Source of the DNA: Turnera subulata
Lineage: Eukaryota; Streptophyta; Magnoliopsida; Malpighiales; Passifloraceae
Reading direction: 5' to 3'
DNA length: 64,000 bases
Assembly (NCBI GenBank): GCA_028386065.3
Contig: JAKUCV010007347.1
Span: 96,787 to 160,786, forward strand
Positions 1 through 10,991 of this stretch are shown here, in pieces. The position numbers and the translations under genes are program-made. The notes under the pieces were generated by a model. That model was not told the origin of the DNA. It made no database searches and worked only from the letters and a program-made list of their open reading frames with translations. How positions within the stretch are numbered: the stretch's first letter is position 1; each line of letters opens with the position of its first letter.

Positions 1-1902
1 GTTGCAGAACTCTTCAAACATCTTTGACATAAACTCTCCCCCTCTATCTGATCTCAGCTTCTTCAACTTACAATTGCTTTGTGTTTCTGCCATGCTTTTA
101 AATTTCTTGAATACTTCCAGAGTTTTCGACTTATTCTTCAGGAAGTAAATCCATGTCATGCGAGTTAGATCATCAATGAATAGCATAAAATAGACAATAC
201 CACTCAAAGAGGATGTGTGCATTGGACCACAAAGGTCGGTGTGCACCAACTCCAGCTTCTCTAGGGCTCTACCTTATGCTGTAACCGGAAATGATTCCCT
301 ATGCATCTTTCCCATTTGGCAGGGCTCACAAGTTTCTCCAGGAACTTGTATTGTTGGCAAGTCCCTAACTACTCCTTTTGTGCAGCAATCTTTAAGCTAT
401 ACAAGCTAGTATGACCATATCTTCTATGCCATAAGCTACTTTCATCAACTTCACTTGTGTTCACCATCTCATAATGCATATTCAATTTCAATAGAAATGC
501 ATTGTTCTTTAACTTTATATTACAAACTGGTTTTCCTCTCACAGAAATCATGCAACAATTTTCTTTAAAGTTTACTGAATATCTATTTTTAACCATTTTT
601 GGCACACTCAAAAGATTGTGTTTCAAATTAGGAACTAGGAGCACATCTTTAATGAGCCTACTAACTCCATTGTAGTTCATAGAGACAGTACCTTTTCCTG
701 TGGACTTGAGAAGAGCACCATCTACTATTTTGACATCCACGCTAATTGATTTATCCAACTTCATGAACCATTTTGGATTTCTAGCCATGTGACTAGTGCA
801 ACCGCTGTCAATGTACCACACAACATCTTCTTGATTTCCAAGAGACTCACTTGCCATGAACATGAATTCCTCTTGATTTGAATCGGCTAGTTTGGCTTGA
901 TGTTGAGTCTGATCAGGTGTCTGCTAGTGGTTGTCTTCATTTTGTTTTGCTCTGCAAAAACGTTCAATGTGCCCTATTTTGTGACAGAAATTGCACTTCT
1001 TGTTTTTTAAATGGTTTGTCTTACCACAGAATTTACAGGGTGAAAACACTGTCTTTGAACTTGAGGCTTCCTTCTGGTATTTGCTTGTGCTTTATGTTGG
1101 TTTTTGCTTTACTTCAAATTTGTTGGTGATATTTTTCTGCCTAGCTTCAAAGGCTTTTTCAATCCCAGCTTCAACTCTTCTCACATGCCTCTGCTCATGA
1201 GCTTCCAATTTGCCTACTAATTCAAGAACTGACATCTGAGTGATGTCTCTTGATTCTTCAATAGCAGCAACTTTTGCTTTAAATCTATCTACAATTGTGT
1301 TCAGAATTTTTTCAACTACTCTCACCTCTGGAATCACTTCTCTATATGATCTGATTTTGTTGACAATGCCTTGAGCTTTTGAAGCATACTCCCTAATTGT
1401 TTCTGTTTCTGACATCTTTAACATCTCAAAGTCTCTTCTCAAGGATTGCACTCTTATTTGCCTTGTTTCTTTTGAACCTTTGAACTGCTTTTTAAGGATT
1501 TCCCATTATTCTTTGACTGTTGTAGCCCCAACAATCAAAGGAAAAATATCCTCTGAAACCATAGAAAACATAAATGAAATTGCAGCATTATGTTTCTGCA
1601 ATCGTTCATTGTATGTTCTCAATTGATTTACAGACATTTCTTCAGTATCTTCTTCGTCAATAAAATCTTCTTCAACCAAAAACCACAAACAATTAGCTAC
1701 AAGAAAGGATTTCATCCTTATAGCACAATAGTTGTAATTCTCTCCACAAAAAATAGATGGTAGGGGTAAGGATGAGGTGGTTCTATTTGTTGGTTGTGTA
1801 TTCATTTTGAGGTTTGGTGTGTGGAAGGTGTTTGGGGCTAATTTATTGTGGTTTCAATGAATCAAAACAGTCCTGAAAGAAGGAACCTGCTCTGCTACCA
1901 AT
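1..1902 (-). mobile_element. Ty1/copia family 2, copy B: 5' internal part, cut by the window edge
   Basis: Read on the minus strand, this is the start of a copia internal region: a primer-binding site next to the LTR at 1889-1902 (TGGTAGCAGAGCAGG, close to the complement of initiator tRNA-Met), then gag, then protease and pre-integrase pieces, running off the window at base 1. Bases from about 222 to 2687 are almost identical to 7,251-9,781, so this is one of two copies in the window. The LTR at 1903-2738 serves as its 5' LTR. Confidence 0.85.
369..1805 (-). pseudogene. Broken copia gag-pol (UBN2-type gag, protease, pre-integrase), copy B
   Basis: Three open stretches on the minus strand line up as one decayed polyprotein. 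1805-1506 is a gag N-terminus beginning MNTQPTNRTTSS, the UBN2-like domain of plant copia gag. 1451-1092 continues gag, including a helical part rich in E, K and R. 863-369 contains the protease/linker WYIDSGCTSHMARNP and a pre-integrase segment ending SLWHRRYGHTSLYSLKIAAQKE. A TAA stop near 1507 (after VKE) and frame loss through the zinc-knuckle region (about 880-1090) break it. Copy A at 7,251-8,947 has the same TAA, so the damage predates the duplication or was amplified with the element. No function is expected. Confidence 0.85.
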
Positions 1903-2738
1903 TGTTGGCTTTTTGCTTCTCAGAAAAGGACTTCAGCTCATGAACATCGATGTTTAAATCAAAACATCGATGTTTTGATAATCTGGAAGTTCAATTTATC
2001 TGGCACAACTTCAGAACATCGATGTTTGACTTAGAACATCAATGTTTGAGAGTTCTGGTCTTCAAATAATCTGCCGAGCACTTAAAACATCGATATTTGG
2101 GACTTCTGGAACTTGGCTAAGCTTTTAGAACATCGATGTTTGGTTTTGAACATCGATGTTTGAACACTCTCAATCTGAAAATAATCTGGCAGAACACTAG
2201 AACATCGATCTTTAACTTAGAACATCGATGTTCTTCTGGAAAATTTCCAGAAATCTGCAGAACTCACACAAGTTGATTTTCCCGGTTACTGTTCTATTGA
2301 TTTTCTCTCTAATTTCTCAATCAATTGGCTTGAACACTTAATGAACAAGTTAAGGAACACTTTGTGAAGTGAAAAACACTCAATGTATCATTTATTTCAC
2401 TTGGTTGAACCAGATTACAATACTCAATATATAGACAGAAAAACAGCCAATAACCCAACCATTCCTACTCAGCTGACCCCATTACTTTAAGTAGTGGGTT
2501 TGCTTTTACTAAGATACTCATAATAGCACAACATAAAGCAAACACACTTACAGCTCATGAAAAAACATACTACAGCTTATGATAACATTGATTAATCACA
2601 ATAAACAAAAAACACACTTTATCTAACACACTTGAATTATTGGGATCAAACTTTACAACTTGATCACACAACTAACACTCTTGACAGGTTGATGACACTT
2701 CACCTAACATTCTTAACAGATTGATCACACAATTAACA
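1903..2738 (-). repeat. Family 2 copia LTR (836 bp), shared between two internal regions
   Basis: In element orientation the LTR starts TGTTAATTGTG at 2738 and ends GCCAACA at 1903, so it has TG...CA ends. It is followed by a primer-binding site (1902-1889) and preceded by a polypurine tract (2747-2739). It therefore acts as 3' LTR for the pol end at 2740-2900 and as 5' LTR for copy B, a tandem arrangement with a shared LTR. The second copy, at 8,948-9,781, lacks about 52 bp of the outer end. Confidence 0.8.
1943..2237. repeat. AACATCGATGTT palindrome array inside the family 2 LTR (copy B)
   Basis: About six exact copies of the 12-bp palindrome AACATCGATGTT plus several one-base variants lie near the 3' end of the LTR. 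They occur as pairs about 20 bp apart start to start (for example 1943 and 1963), with pairs separated by about 50-60 bp of unrelated sequence. Compared with copy A, one roughly 20-bp repeat unit is missing near 2083-2100, consistent with slippage between units. Confidence 0.9.
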
Positions 2739-4334
2739 ATCCCCCTTGATCAAGCTATTCTTCAAATTCAACATGCTCTTTAAAATTTCAAACCTGTTCT
2801 TGGGCAAAGGCTTTGTGAATAGGTCTGCCAATTGATTTTCAGAGGAGCAGAATAAGACCTGAACTTCTCCTTCACTTTCAGCTTCTCGAATCACATGGAA
2901 TCTAAAAGGAGCCTTCGTCATCTTGCCTAACAAACATGACTCACATATCTCAAATGATTCAAAATCAAATGAGTCTAAAAGTCCATCTTTATGGAGTTTA
3001 GAAATACGAGTCTCGTTTTTATGGCCCAATCGACAATGCCAAAGATAGGTTTCATTAGAAACGTTCATTCTAACCTTCTTCGTATTAACGTTATAGATTG
3101 CGGTTTCTAGGTTAAGAACATATAAACCATTGCTTAAATACGCACCACCATAATAAACATCATTGAAATAAATAGGACAACAATTGTCCTTTATTACAAA
3201 TGAAAATCCTTTCTTGTCAAGACAAGAAACAGAAATCAAATTCCTGCTTATGGTCGGTACATAATAATAATTGTCCAGTTTTAAAACCAAACCACTCAGT
3301 AAGGATAGATAGGAAGTTCCTACGGCTAATGCAGCAACTCTTGCTCCATTTCCCACACTCAGGTCTATCTCACCCTTTGCCAATCTCCTACTCTTTCTCA
3401 GTTCCTGTATATTTACATAAATGTGAGAACCACATCCGGTATCTAATACCCATGATGTAGAGATAGAGATATTAGCTTCTATAACGAAGATACCTGAAGT
3501 GGAAGTCTTACTTCCCTTCTGCTTCTTCACCTCTTCAAGGTAAACAGGGCAGTTGCACTTCCAATGGCCGGACTTCTTGCAATGGAAGCATTGACATTCC
3601 TTTGCAACACCACCCTTGGGTTTCAGCACTTGTGAAGAAGATGCACTAAACTTTTTGGCAGGCTTCTTCTTCTTGCGTTTACCCTTTCCTTTGCCACCAA
3701 CAAGCATCAATATGCTGTTGGATTTGTTTGTCCTCATCTGTTGCTCAGCTGTTCCTAACATGTTGAGCAACTCAGACAAGGATTTATCAAGATGATTCAT
3801 ATTAACGTTCATGACAAATTGGCTGTAACTATCCGGCAACGATTGCAAGACTAGATCAACAGCCAACTCCTTCTGCAAAGGAAATCCAAGGCCCTCAAGG
3901 CTCTCAATGTATCCAATCATCTTGAGCGCATGAGGTCTTACGGGTGATGACTCAGCCATCCTGCATCGGAACAATGCCTTAGAGGTCTCATACGTCTCAT
4001 GCCTTGCTTGCTCCTCAAAGAGCATCTTAAGGTATTTGATCATATCGAACGCCCCCATTTTCTCATGTTGCTTCTGAAGCTCAGAGTCCATGGTTATAAG
4101 CATAAGGCATGCTGCATCTAATGCATCATCAAGATGCTTCTTGTAAGCATCCCTTTCTGCCCTTGGAGCACTAGGCGTCGGTTCATTCGGAACAGGCCCT
4201 TCGAGGACATACAGTTTCTTTTCTTGTTTGAGGACTATCCTCAAGTTTCGATACCATTTTAGGAAGTTATTCCCATTCAACTTTTCCTTCTCAAGGACCG
4301 ATCGCAGTGACATTGTGCTAGTGTTTTGTGCCAT
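2733..4334 (-). pseudogene. Chimeric copia polyprotein: family 1 gag-protease-pre-integrase joined to an RNase H tail
   Basis: A single uninterrupted frame of 533 codons. It starts MAQNTSTMSLRS at 4334 and has a gag domain to about residue 235, a basic stretch (KGKGKRKKKKPAKK), a CCHC zinc knuckle (CFHCKKSGHWKCNCP, about 3545-3600), the protease motif WVLDTGCGSH (about 3440) and the pre-integrase motif YLWHCRLGH...CESCLLGKMTKAPF. Near 2908 it switches straight to RFHVIREAE...QLADLFTKPLP, the extreme C-terminus of a copia RNase H, so integrase, reverse transcriptase and most of RNase H are absent. The tail probably belongs to the enclosing family 2 element, whose polypurine tract and LTR follow. 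The frame is intact across the junction, but no catalytic pol domain beyond protease remains. Confidence 0.85.
2739..2747 (-). other. Polypurine tract of a copia element
   Basis: On the minus strand AAGGGGGAT lies directly before the LTR start TGTTAATTG. This is the expected primer for plus-strand DNA synthesis. It overlaps the last codons of the pol reading frame, whose stop codon lies within the LTR (2735-2733). Confidence 0.75.
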
Positions 4335-4903
4335 GGAAATTCTACAACAATGATCAACTCACACAAATAAGAGTCATGCATACAAATTCATTTAACAAGG
4401 AATTCTATTAAATGATGCTCCTACTATATAACTCAATACAATCATATAAGTAGGCCAAGATCCATATTTCACTACTAGATAAGTCAGCTTTGGCTGATCG
4501 CTTACTTCATAGTTATTTAGGTAGACAATTCTTGTCAATTACATCTCATGTAACTCTTGGATAGTTGAGTGAACAACAATTGTTCTTGTCTATCTTATAG
4601 ACTTAGCTCAACTCCTTGCCTCTAAGTCCTTAATCCTATTAAGATGACCTAGTTAAGTTCAACACCATAATAAGCAGTTCCGATATTACAATTATCGCGT
4701 CGCACCTTGCTAGGATAAACATTGGCACCTTGCTTTGGCAAAACCTACCAAGTGTTGATCTAAGCAATGATGAGTGCTTATCATGGAAGGCAACACAAGA
4801 AGAACTTAATATTTTCATCAACATATTATTCCAATACATTACATGCATGTTCTTGATGAATCATATATTGATGTTTGTAAATTTGGAAACCAAATTACAG
4901 GTG
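4335..4903 (-). other. Family 1 leader between palindrome array and gag
   Basis: Untranslated leader of the family 1 element. It matches the reverse complement of about 23,400-23,963 in the plus-strand family 1 copy. No gene is seen. Confidence 0.7.
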
Positions 4904-5461
4904 AACATCGATGTTTAAACTTGAACATCGATGTTTTGAGAATCTGATTCTCCCAACATTTTGGTAGAGGCTCAAAAACATCGATGTTCAACTCTTAAAC
5001 ATCAATGTTTTGAGTAACTTGAACTCTAAACTATTTGGCAGTAGCTCAAGAACATCGATGTTCAACATTTAAACATCGATGTTGTTTGAATTCTGAAAAT
5101 CCAAGATTTTGGCAGTAGCATTTTAACATCGATGTTGAACTTAAACATCGATGTTTGAACTTCTTGAACTTAAGAACATCGATGTTGGAATCTTGAACAT
5201 CGATGTTATGAGAGTTCTAGAACTTCAAACCAATTTGGCCGAGCTCAAATAACATCGATGTTTAACTCTTAACATCGATGTTTTGAGAGTTCTGCATGAG
5301 AACATCGATGTTTGTCATACAACATCGATGTTTTGAACGTTCGACCGAGGCTAAACTTCATCAAAACATCGATGTTTGTCAGACAACATCGATGTTTTGA
5401 AGGTTCGGCCAAGGCTAAACTTCATGCTAACATCGATATCTGTCTCACAAACATCGATGTT
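4904..5461. repeat. AACATCGATGTT palindrome array in the family 1 leader (minus-strand element)
   Basis: About 16 exact copies of AACATCGATGTT plus two or three one-base variants lie in nine pairs. Members of a pair are separated by 8-9 nt, giving 20-21 bp start to start. The array lies between the primer-binding site and gag, so in genomic RNA it is part of the 5' leader. Each pair could fold as a 12-bp stem with an 8-9 nt loop. Confidence 0.92.
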
Positions 5462-5730
5462 ATGGCCTAGCTGTACTAGAATGACAATCGTTCTATACAC
5501 AAACCGACACTCGATTTTTCTTAGTCGAACTCTTCGACTTACTGCCAAAGACACCTTGATTGATATCACATACCAATCAATTTGACAAAACCAACCTCAA
5601 CATATATATCACATATACAAATTGAATTCGATATATCATGATCATGTTACATCATATACAACATATCATATATATTTGCAGGCACATATCATACATATGC
5701 ACAAGAATTCGATTTAGAACTTCACAAGGT

Positions 5731-5743
5731 GGCTCCGCTACCA
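5731..5743 (-). other. Primer-binding site, family 1 copia
   Basis: On the minus strand TGGTAGCGGAGCC directly follows the LTR end, two mismatches from the complement of the initiator tRNA-Met 3' end. The plus-strand copy has the same variant at 22,436. Confidence 0.7.
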
Positions 5744-7249
5744 CTATAAAGTATCTGGGCATGCAAATATGACACTCATATGCAATAAGATGCGCAGCGG
5801 AAAAACCGAATACACATGGAGGATCCAAGTGAAGGGTAGCTAAACCGAATAACAATTTTTACGTACCTGAATCGGTTGAGGTCTTTCACCCAACTATAGG
5901 GACGAATCAGCAAGAGCCGGACAGATATCCCGCCCCTCTACGGTATCCACACAAACCGTGATAAATAGTTGGGAATCGTCTCACGATTACCAACCCGAGC
6001 ACCCCCGAACTGATGTGCTAGCAGCAGATTTCCAGGAGCTAGTGTTTGTGGTGTTTTTCTTCTTTCTTTCTCAAAGAATGAAGAGGGTGAGTGTGTTTTC
6101 TTGATGCTCTGAAAAATGCAGAATCAAGAGAGAGAGAGATCAAGAGTAATCTGATTACTCAACCCCATTAATTGCATAGTGTAGTGGAGATAATGACCAA
6201 CATCATGATCCATTAACCAACATGATTAAGACACCATCATAATATAGTTTAATCATGTCTCCATTATGCAATAATGGGATTACACATCACAACACTCAGG
6301 TTTGGTTCAATAATTATGACAATTAGTGAACCAAACCAGCCCAAAACGACCCTGGTCCAACCACAGTCCAACTACGGTTCAACCATCTGCTCGAATCAAC
6401 AGTTCTATGTGTGTGACCCTGTAGGCACTTGTAACATTCGGTAATAATCGAAAAATCTCATTTTACAATTATAAGCAAAGAGCGGCGTCTAGCAACACAT
6501 CATTGCTACCCGAACGACAAGATCAGTACTGATTCAATATGCCTCGTAAACATGTCATCGTCCCTTCGTCCCATTATCAAGATTAAACACGAGACATGGA
6601 ATATGTCAATCTCGTATATGTTTAATCTCGGTTTCTTGATCCTCGAGTTAACTGTGTAAGACGGATACTAGTGATATCACCATATCATAATCCGAGCACG
6701 GCCGCGCATTTACAGTTCAGCTCTATCAAGAAACCATCTGATAATATACCCGTTATATAGGTTGGACGAATCCCCTCTGGATCATAAAAAACCCACTACA
6801 CACTTATCATATACCCAATGATTACACTAAGTCTACTCATTTACGAAATAGCCAAGAGTAATATCAAAGTATACGACTCATATGTTGGGAACCTTGATGA
6901 ACACAGGTTTAAGGACAATACATATAAGAACCGCTATCACAAACATATAACGTTCCATGTAGCGTTCTTATGTGGGTCGGTCCAGTCCACAAGTTCTCTA
7001 ACTTGTACCCGTTTGTAGAATTCATATCACATATGCAATTCTCAACATACGCTAGTCTTAATTTATTATTACAACCCATCCATAATAATAATCGACTAGG
7101 GACATTTAAGAATATATATAAATATTCTAGGGTTATAAATATGTGCAAGCGTTTATCTCATAAACGATATTTATTGGAATAACCTTAATGTATATACATG
7201 ACTACAAATAAACATCCATTGATTGGCTTTTGGGCATATTACACTAACA
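5744..7249 (-). repeat. Family 1 copia 5' LTR (about 1.5 kb)
   Basis: In element orientation it begins TGTTAGTGTAATATGCCC at 7249 and runs to the primer-binding site at 5743, where its end is diverged. It is the reverse-complement counterpart of 20,751-22,434 but has only one copy of a 170-bp block that is tandemly doubled there. Its outer end abuts family 2 integrase sequence at 7,250, so family 1 apparently inserted into family 2 pol. Confidence 0.85.
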
Positions 7250-7250
7250 G

Positions 7251-8947
7251 ATTGGACCACAAAGGTCGGTGTGCACCAACTCCAGCTTCTCTAGGGCTCT
7301 ACCTTATGCTGCAACCGGAAATGATTCCCAATGCATCTTTCCCATTTGGCAGGGCTCACAAGTTTCTCCAGGAACTTGTATTGTTGGCAAGTCCCTAACT
7401 ACTCCTTTTGTGCAGCAATCTTCAAGCTATACAAGCTAGCATGACCATATCTTCTATGCCATAAGCTACTTTCATCAACTTCACTTGTGTTCACCATCTC
7501 ATAATGCATGTTCAATTTCAATGGAAATGCATTGTTTTTTATCTTTATATTACAAACCGGTTTTCCTCTCACAGAAATCATGCAATAATTTTTTTTTAAA
7601 GTTTACTGAATATCCATTTTTAACCATTTGTGGCACACTCAAAAGATTGTGTTTCAAACTAGGAACTAGGAGCACATCTTTAATGAGCCTACTAACTCCA
7701 TTGTAGTTCATAGAGACAATACCTTTTCATGTGGACTTGAGAAGAGCACCATCTACTGTTTTGACATCCACGCTAATTGATTTATCCAACTTCATGAACC
7801 ATTTTGGATTTCTAGCCATGTGACTAGTGCAACCGCTGTCAATGTACCACACAACATCTTCTTGATTTCCAAGAGACTCACTTGCCATGAACATGAATTC
7901 CTCTTGATTTGAATCGGCTAGTTTGGCTTGATGTTGAGTCCGATCAGGTGTCTGCTAGTGGTTGTCTTCATTTTGTTTTGCTCTGCAAAAACGTTCAATG
8001 TGCCCTATTTTGTGACAAAAATTGCACTTCTTGTTTTTTCAGCACCTTTGCTCCAAATGGTTTGTCTTACCACAGAATTTACAGGGTGAAAACACTGTCT
8101 TTGAACTTGAGGCTTCCTTCTGGTATTTGCTTGTGCTTTATGCTGGTTTTTGCTTTACTTCAAATTTGTTGGTGATATTTTTCTGCCTAGCTTCAAAGGC
8201 TTTTTCAATCCCAGCTTCAACTCTTCTCACATGCCTCTGCTCATGAGCTTCCAATTTGCCTACTAATTCAAGAACTGACATCTGAGTGATGTCTCTTGAT
8301 TCTTCAATAGCAGCAACTTTTGCTTCAAATCTATCTACAACTGTGTTCAGAATTTTTTCAACTACTCTCACCTCTGGAATCACTTCTCCATATGATCTGA
8401 TTTTGTTGACAATGCCTTGAGCTTTTGAAGCATACTCCTAATTGTTTCTATTTCTGACATCTTTAACATCTCAAAGTCTCTTCTCAAGGATTGCACTCTT
8501 ATTTGCCTTGTTTCTTTTGAACCTTTGAACTGCTTCTCAAGGATTTCCCATTATTCTTTGACTGTTGTAGCCCCAACAATCAAAGGAAAAATATCCTCTG
8601 AAACCATAGAAAACATAAATGAAATTGCAGCATTATGTTTCTGCAATCGTTCATTGTATGTTCTCAATTGATTTACAGACATTTCTTCAATATCTTCTTC
8701 GTCAATAAAACTTTCTTCAACCAAAAACCACAAACCATTAGCTACAAGAAAGGATTTCATCCTTATAGCACAATAGTTGTAATTCTCTCCATAAAAAATA
8801 GATGGTAGGGGTAAGGATGAGGTGGTTCTATTTGTTGGTTGTGTATTCATTTTGAGGTTTGGTGTGTGGAAGGTGTTTGGGGCTAATTTATTGTGGTTTT
8901 AATGAATCAAAACAGTCCTGAAAGAAGGAACCTGCTCTGCTACCAAT
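7251..8947 (-). pseudogene. Family 2 copia gag-pol, copy A (broken)
   Basis: A near-duplicate of 222-1902. Gag starts MNTQPTNRTTSS at 8850. The frame hits TAA near 8552 (same as copy B), loses one base near 8438 (TACTCCTAATTG against TACTCCCTAATTG in copy B) and continues as 8383-8138 in another frame. A pre-integrase piece is at 7581-7399. The sequence stops at 7251, inside the start of integrase (LVHTDLCGP), where the family 1 LTR begins. A primer-binding site lies next to the LTR at about 8934-8947. Confidence 0.85.
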
Positions 8948-9781
8948 TGTTGGCTTTTTGCTTCTCAGAAAAGGACTTCAGCTCATGACCATCGATGTTT
9001 AAATCAAAACATCGATGTTTTGATAATCTGGAAGTTCAATTTATCTGGCACAACTTCAGAACATCGATGTTTGACTTAGAACATCAATGTTTGAGAGTTC
9101 TGGTCTTCAAATAATCTGCCGAGCACTTAAAACATCGATGTTTGAATTAAAACATCGATATTTGGGACTTCTGGAACTTGGCTAAGCTTTTAGAACATCG
9201 ATGTTTGGTTTTGAACATCGATGTTTGAACACTCTCAATCTGAAAATAATCTGGCAGAACACTAGAACATCGATCTTTAATTAGAACATCGATGTTCTTC
9301 TGGAAAATTTCCAGAAATCTGCAGAACTCACACAAGTTGATTTTTCCAGTTACTGTTCTATTGATTTTCTCTCTAATCTCTCAATCAATTGGCTTGAACA
9401 CTTAATGAACTAGTCAAGGAACACTTTGTGAAGTGAAAAACACTCAATGTATCATTTATTTCACTTGGTTGAACCAGATTACAATACTCAATATATAGAC
9501 AGGAAAACAGCCTATAACCCAACTATTCCTACTCAGCTGACCCCATTACTTTAAGTAGTGGGTTTGTTTTTACTAAGATACTCATAATAGCACAACATAA
9601 AGCAAACACACTTACAGCTCATGGAAAAACATACTACAGCTTATGATAACATTGATTAATCACAATAAACAAAAAAACACACTTTACCTACAATAAACAA
9701 AAAAACACACTTTACCTAACACACTTGAATTATTGGGATCAAACTTTACAGCTTGATCACACAACTAACACTCTTGACAGG
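8948..9781 (-). repeat. Family 2 copia LTR, copy A (outer end truncated)
   Basis: Homologous to 1903-2687, ending CCAACA at 8948 in element orientation. The outer end stops at TGTCAAGAG (about 9779), about 52 bp short of the other copy. It contains the AACATCGATGTT cluster at about 8,990-9,295 and a local duplication of about 28 bp (CAATAAACAAAAAAACACAC...) at 9,664-9,720. Confidence 0.8.
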
Positions 9782-10192
9782 GTCTTTTCATTGGGTGGAT
9801 GGTAGCTACATACACATGGACATTCGCTCACGCATGATTGCCATGTGGACAGAGTTTTATACATGCATGAAAAGTTAAATAGGCGTGGCAGACCTTTGTC
9901 ACGAGGTCATTACCCTCTGCCCAAAAGGTCAATCTCGTAGGGTGTGCAGCACCCCTGTATATATGGCCTAAGACCTTTACCTTCCTTTACGACGTGGGAT
10001 TCTTAGCTCATTAATTAACTGACCATTGCTTTGCTATTTATTTTATCAAGGTGAACTTCTGGTTCTTCAGGTTTGGTTCTACCCCGAAACGAGATTTCCT
10101 CACCAATGAAAAGAGGAGTCATTTGGGCACTCGACAAGGACAGTGAGCTCACGCATGATAGCCATGTGGACAGTGTCTCATTAAAATTTAAC
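9782..10192. other. Non-coding stretch with possible small inverted-repeat element
   Basis: No gene is seen. TCTTTTCATTGG at 9783-9794 recurs inverted as CCAATGAAAAGA at 10,103-10,114. A direct repeat of about 25 bp (CTCACGCATGAT-GCCATGTGGACAG) occurs at about 9,828 and 10,151. No convincing target duplication was found, so a transposon call is tentative. Confidence 0.3.
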
Positions 10193-10311
10193 TCGTCCAG
10201 GAGCCTTCATGCTCTTCCCATCAGTTGTCGAAGCTGGCCCAGAAACAGGAGCCTTGACAGTAGTTGCGACACCATATTGCTTGACCCACCTGGTTTCTTG
10301 TCACCCGACAT
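10193..10311 (-). pseudogene. Frameshifted copy of the short 'KAPG...SYF' gene
   Basis: On the minus strand the start MSGDKKPGGSSN at 10311 matches the gene at 10,992-11,183 (MSGEKKPTGSGN), but a one-base loss after that shifts the frame to a stop. The match to GGCTCCTGGAC, coding for the APG motif, ends near 10,193. The upstream region, including the TATA sequence at 10,404-10,413 and a conserved block to about 10,540, is still recognisably paralogous. This is a dead tandem duplicate about 0.87 kb from the intact copy. Confidence 0.75.
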
Positions 10312-10403
10312 TTTTGCAGTCTCTTTATTCTTGATGAGCTCTAATAATCCCTACTTCACTACAAATAACTGTGTCTGTACCTCTAATATTGGAAGGGTGG
10401 TGT

Positions 10404-10413
10404 CATTATATAG
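10404..10413 (-). promoter_or_regulatory. TATA box of the pseudogene copy
   Basis: CTATATAATG on the minus strand, about 95 bp upstream of the start codon. It is identical in sequence and context to the one at 11,288-11,297 of the intact paralogue. Confidence 0.55.
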
Positions 10414-10991
10414 TGCACTATGGGAGCTTCAGGGATGTATCTGATCACGTTTTCTTTCAACGGAGTAATTAATTCTCTTGGAAATACACAAAAGTGATCT
10501 ATTCTGGGTCAAACCCTGCATGCACGCTCTTAAAATACTGACATACAATGATTATTAATGGTTTTTTTATCCGCAAACACTAGATGCTCATCGAGTCACT
10601 CAAAAATTTTGTTTAATTAAAGAATTATTAGTCCATCATTTAATCCATTCATTTGCCTGCCTGCACATCTTTTTTCTAACCAATGAATTAAGTTGTGGAA
10701 TCTATTTCCGCTGTCAGTGGTTCACTTTATAAGAAAAGGATATTTCCTGTTTCTTCAAGAGCTGCCGGATTAATTTGCTGCGGAATTCGCAGAGGTAAAT
10801 AACTTTTAGCGATAAAAATAAAACACTTAAACTCGAATTGATTAGAATTTAAAAGATTCTAGCAAAATAGAAAGCAAACATTGCAATTAGAAATCACTGC
10901 TACTGCAGCAAAGACGATTCCATAGCATTATGGAAACACTACAGGCAAGATTTCATTTATTCGACCCATTTAAGACTTGCCAAACATTAAT

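Noticed and set aside
7405..8246. Plus-strand ORFs opposite copia gag (also 878-1200)
   Set aside because: Antisense shadows of the minus-strand gag-pol. Better explained by the minus-strand frames.
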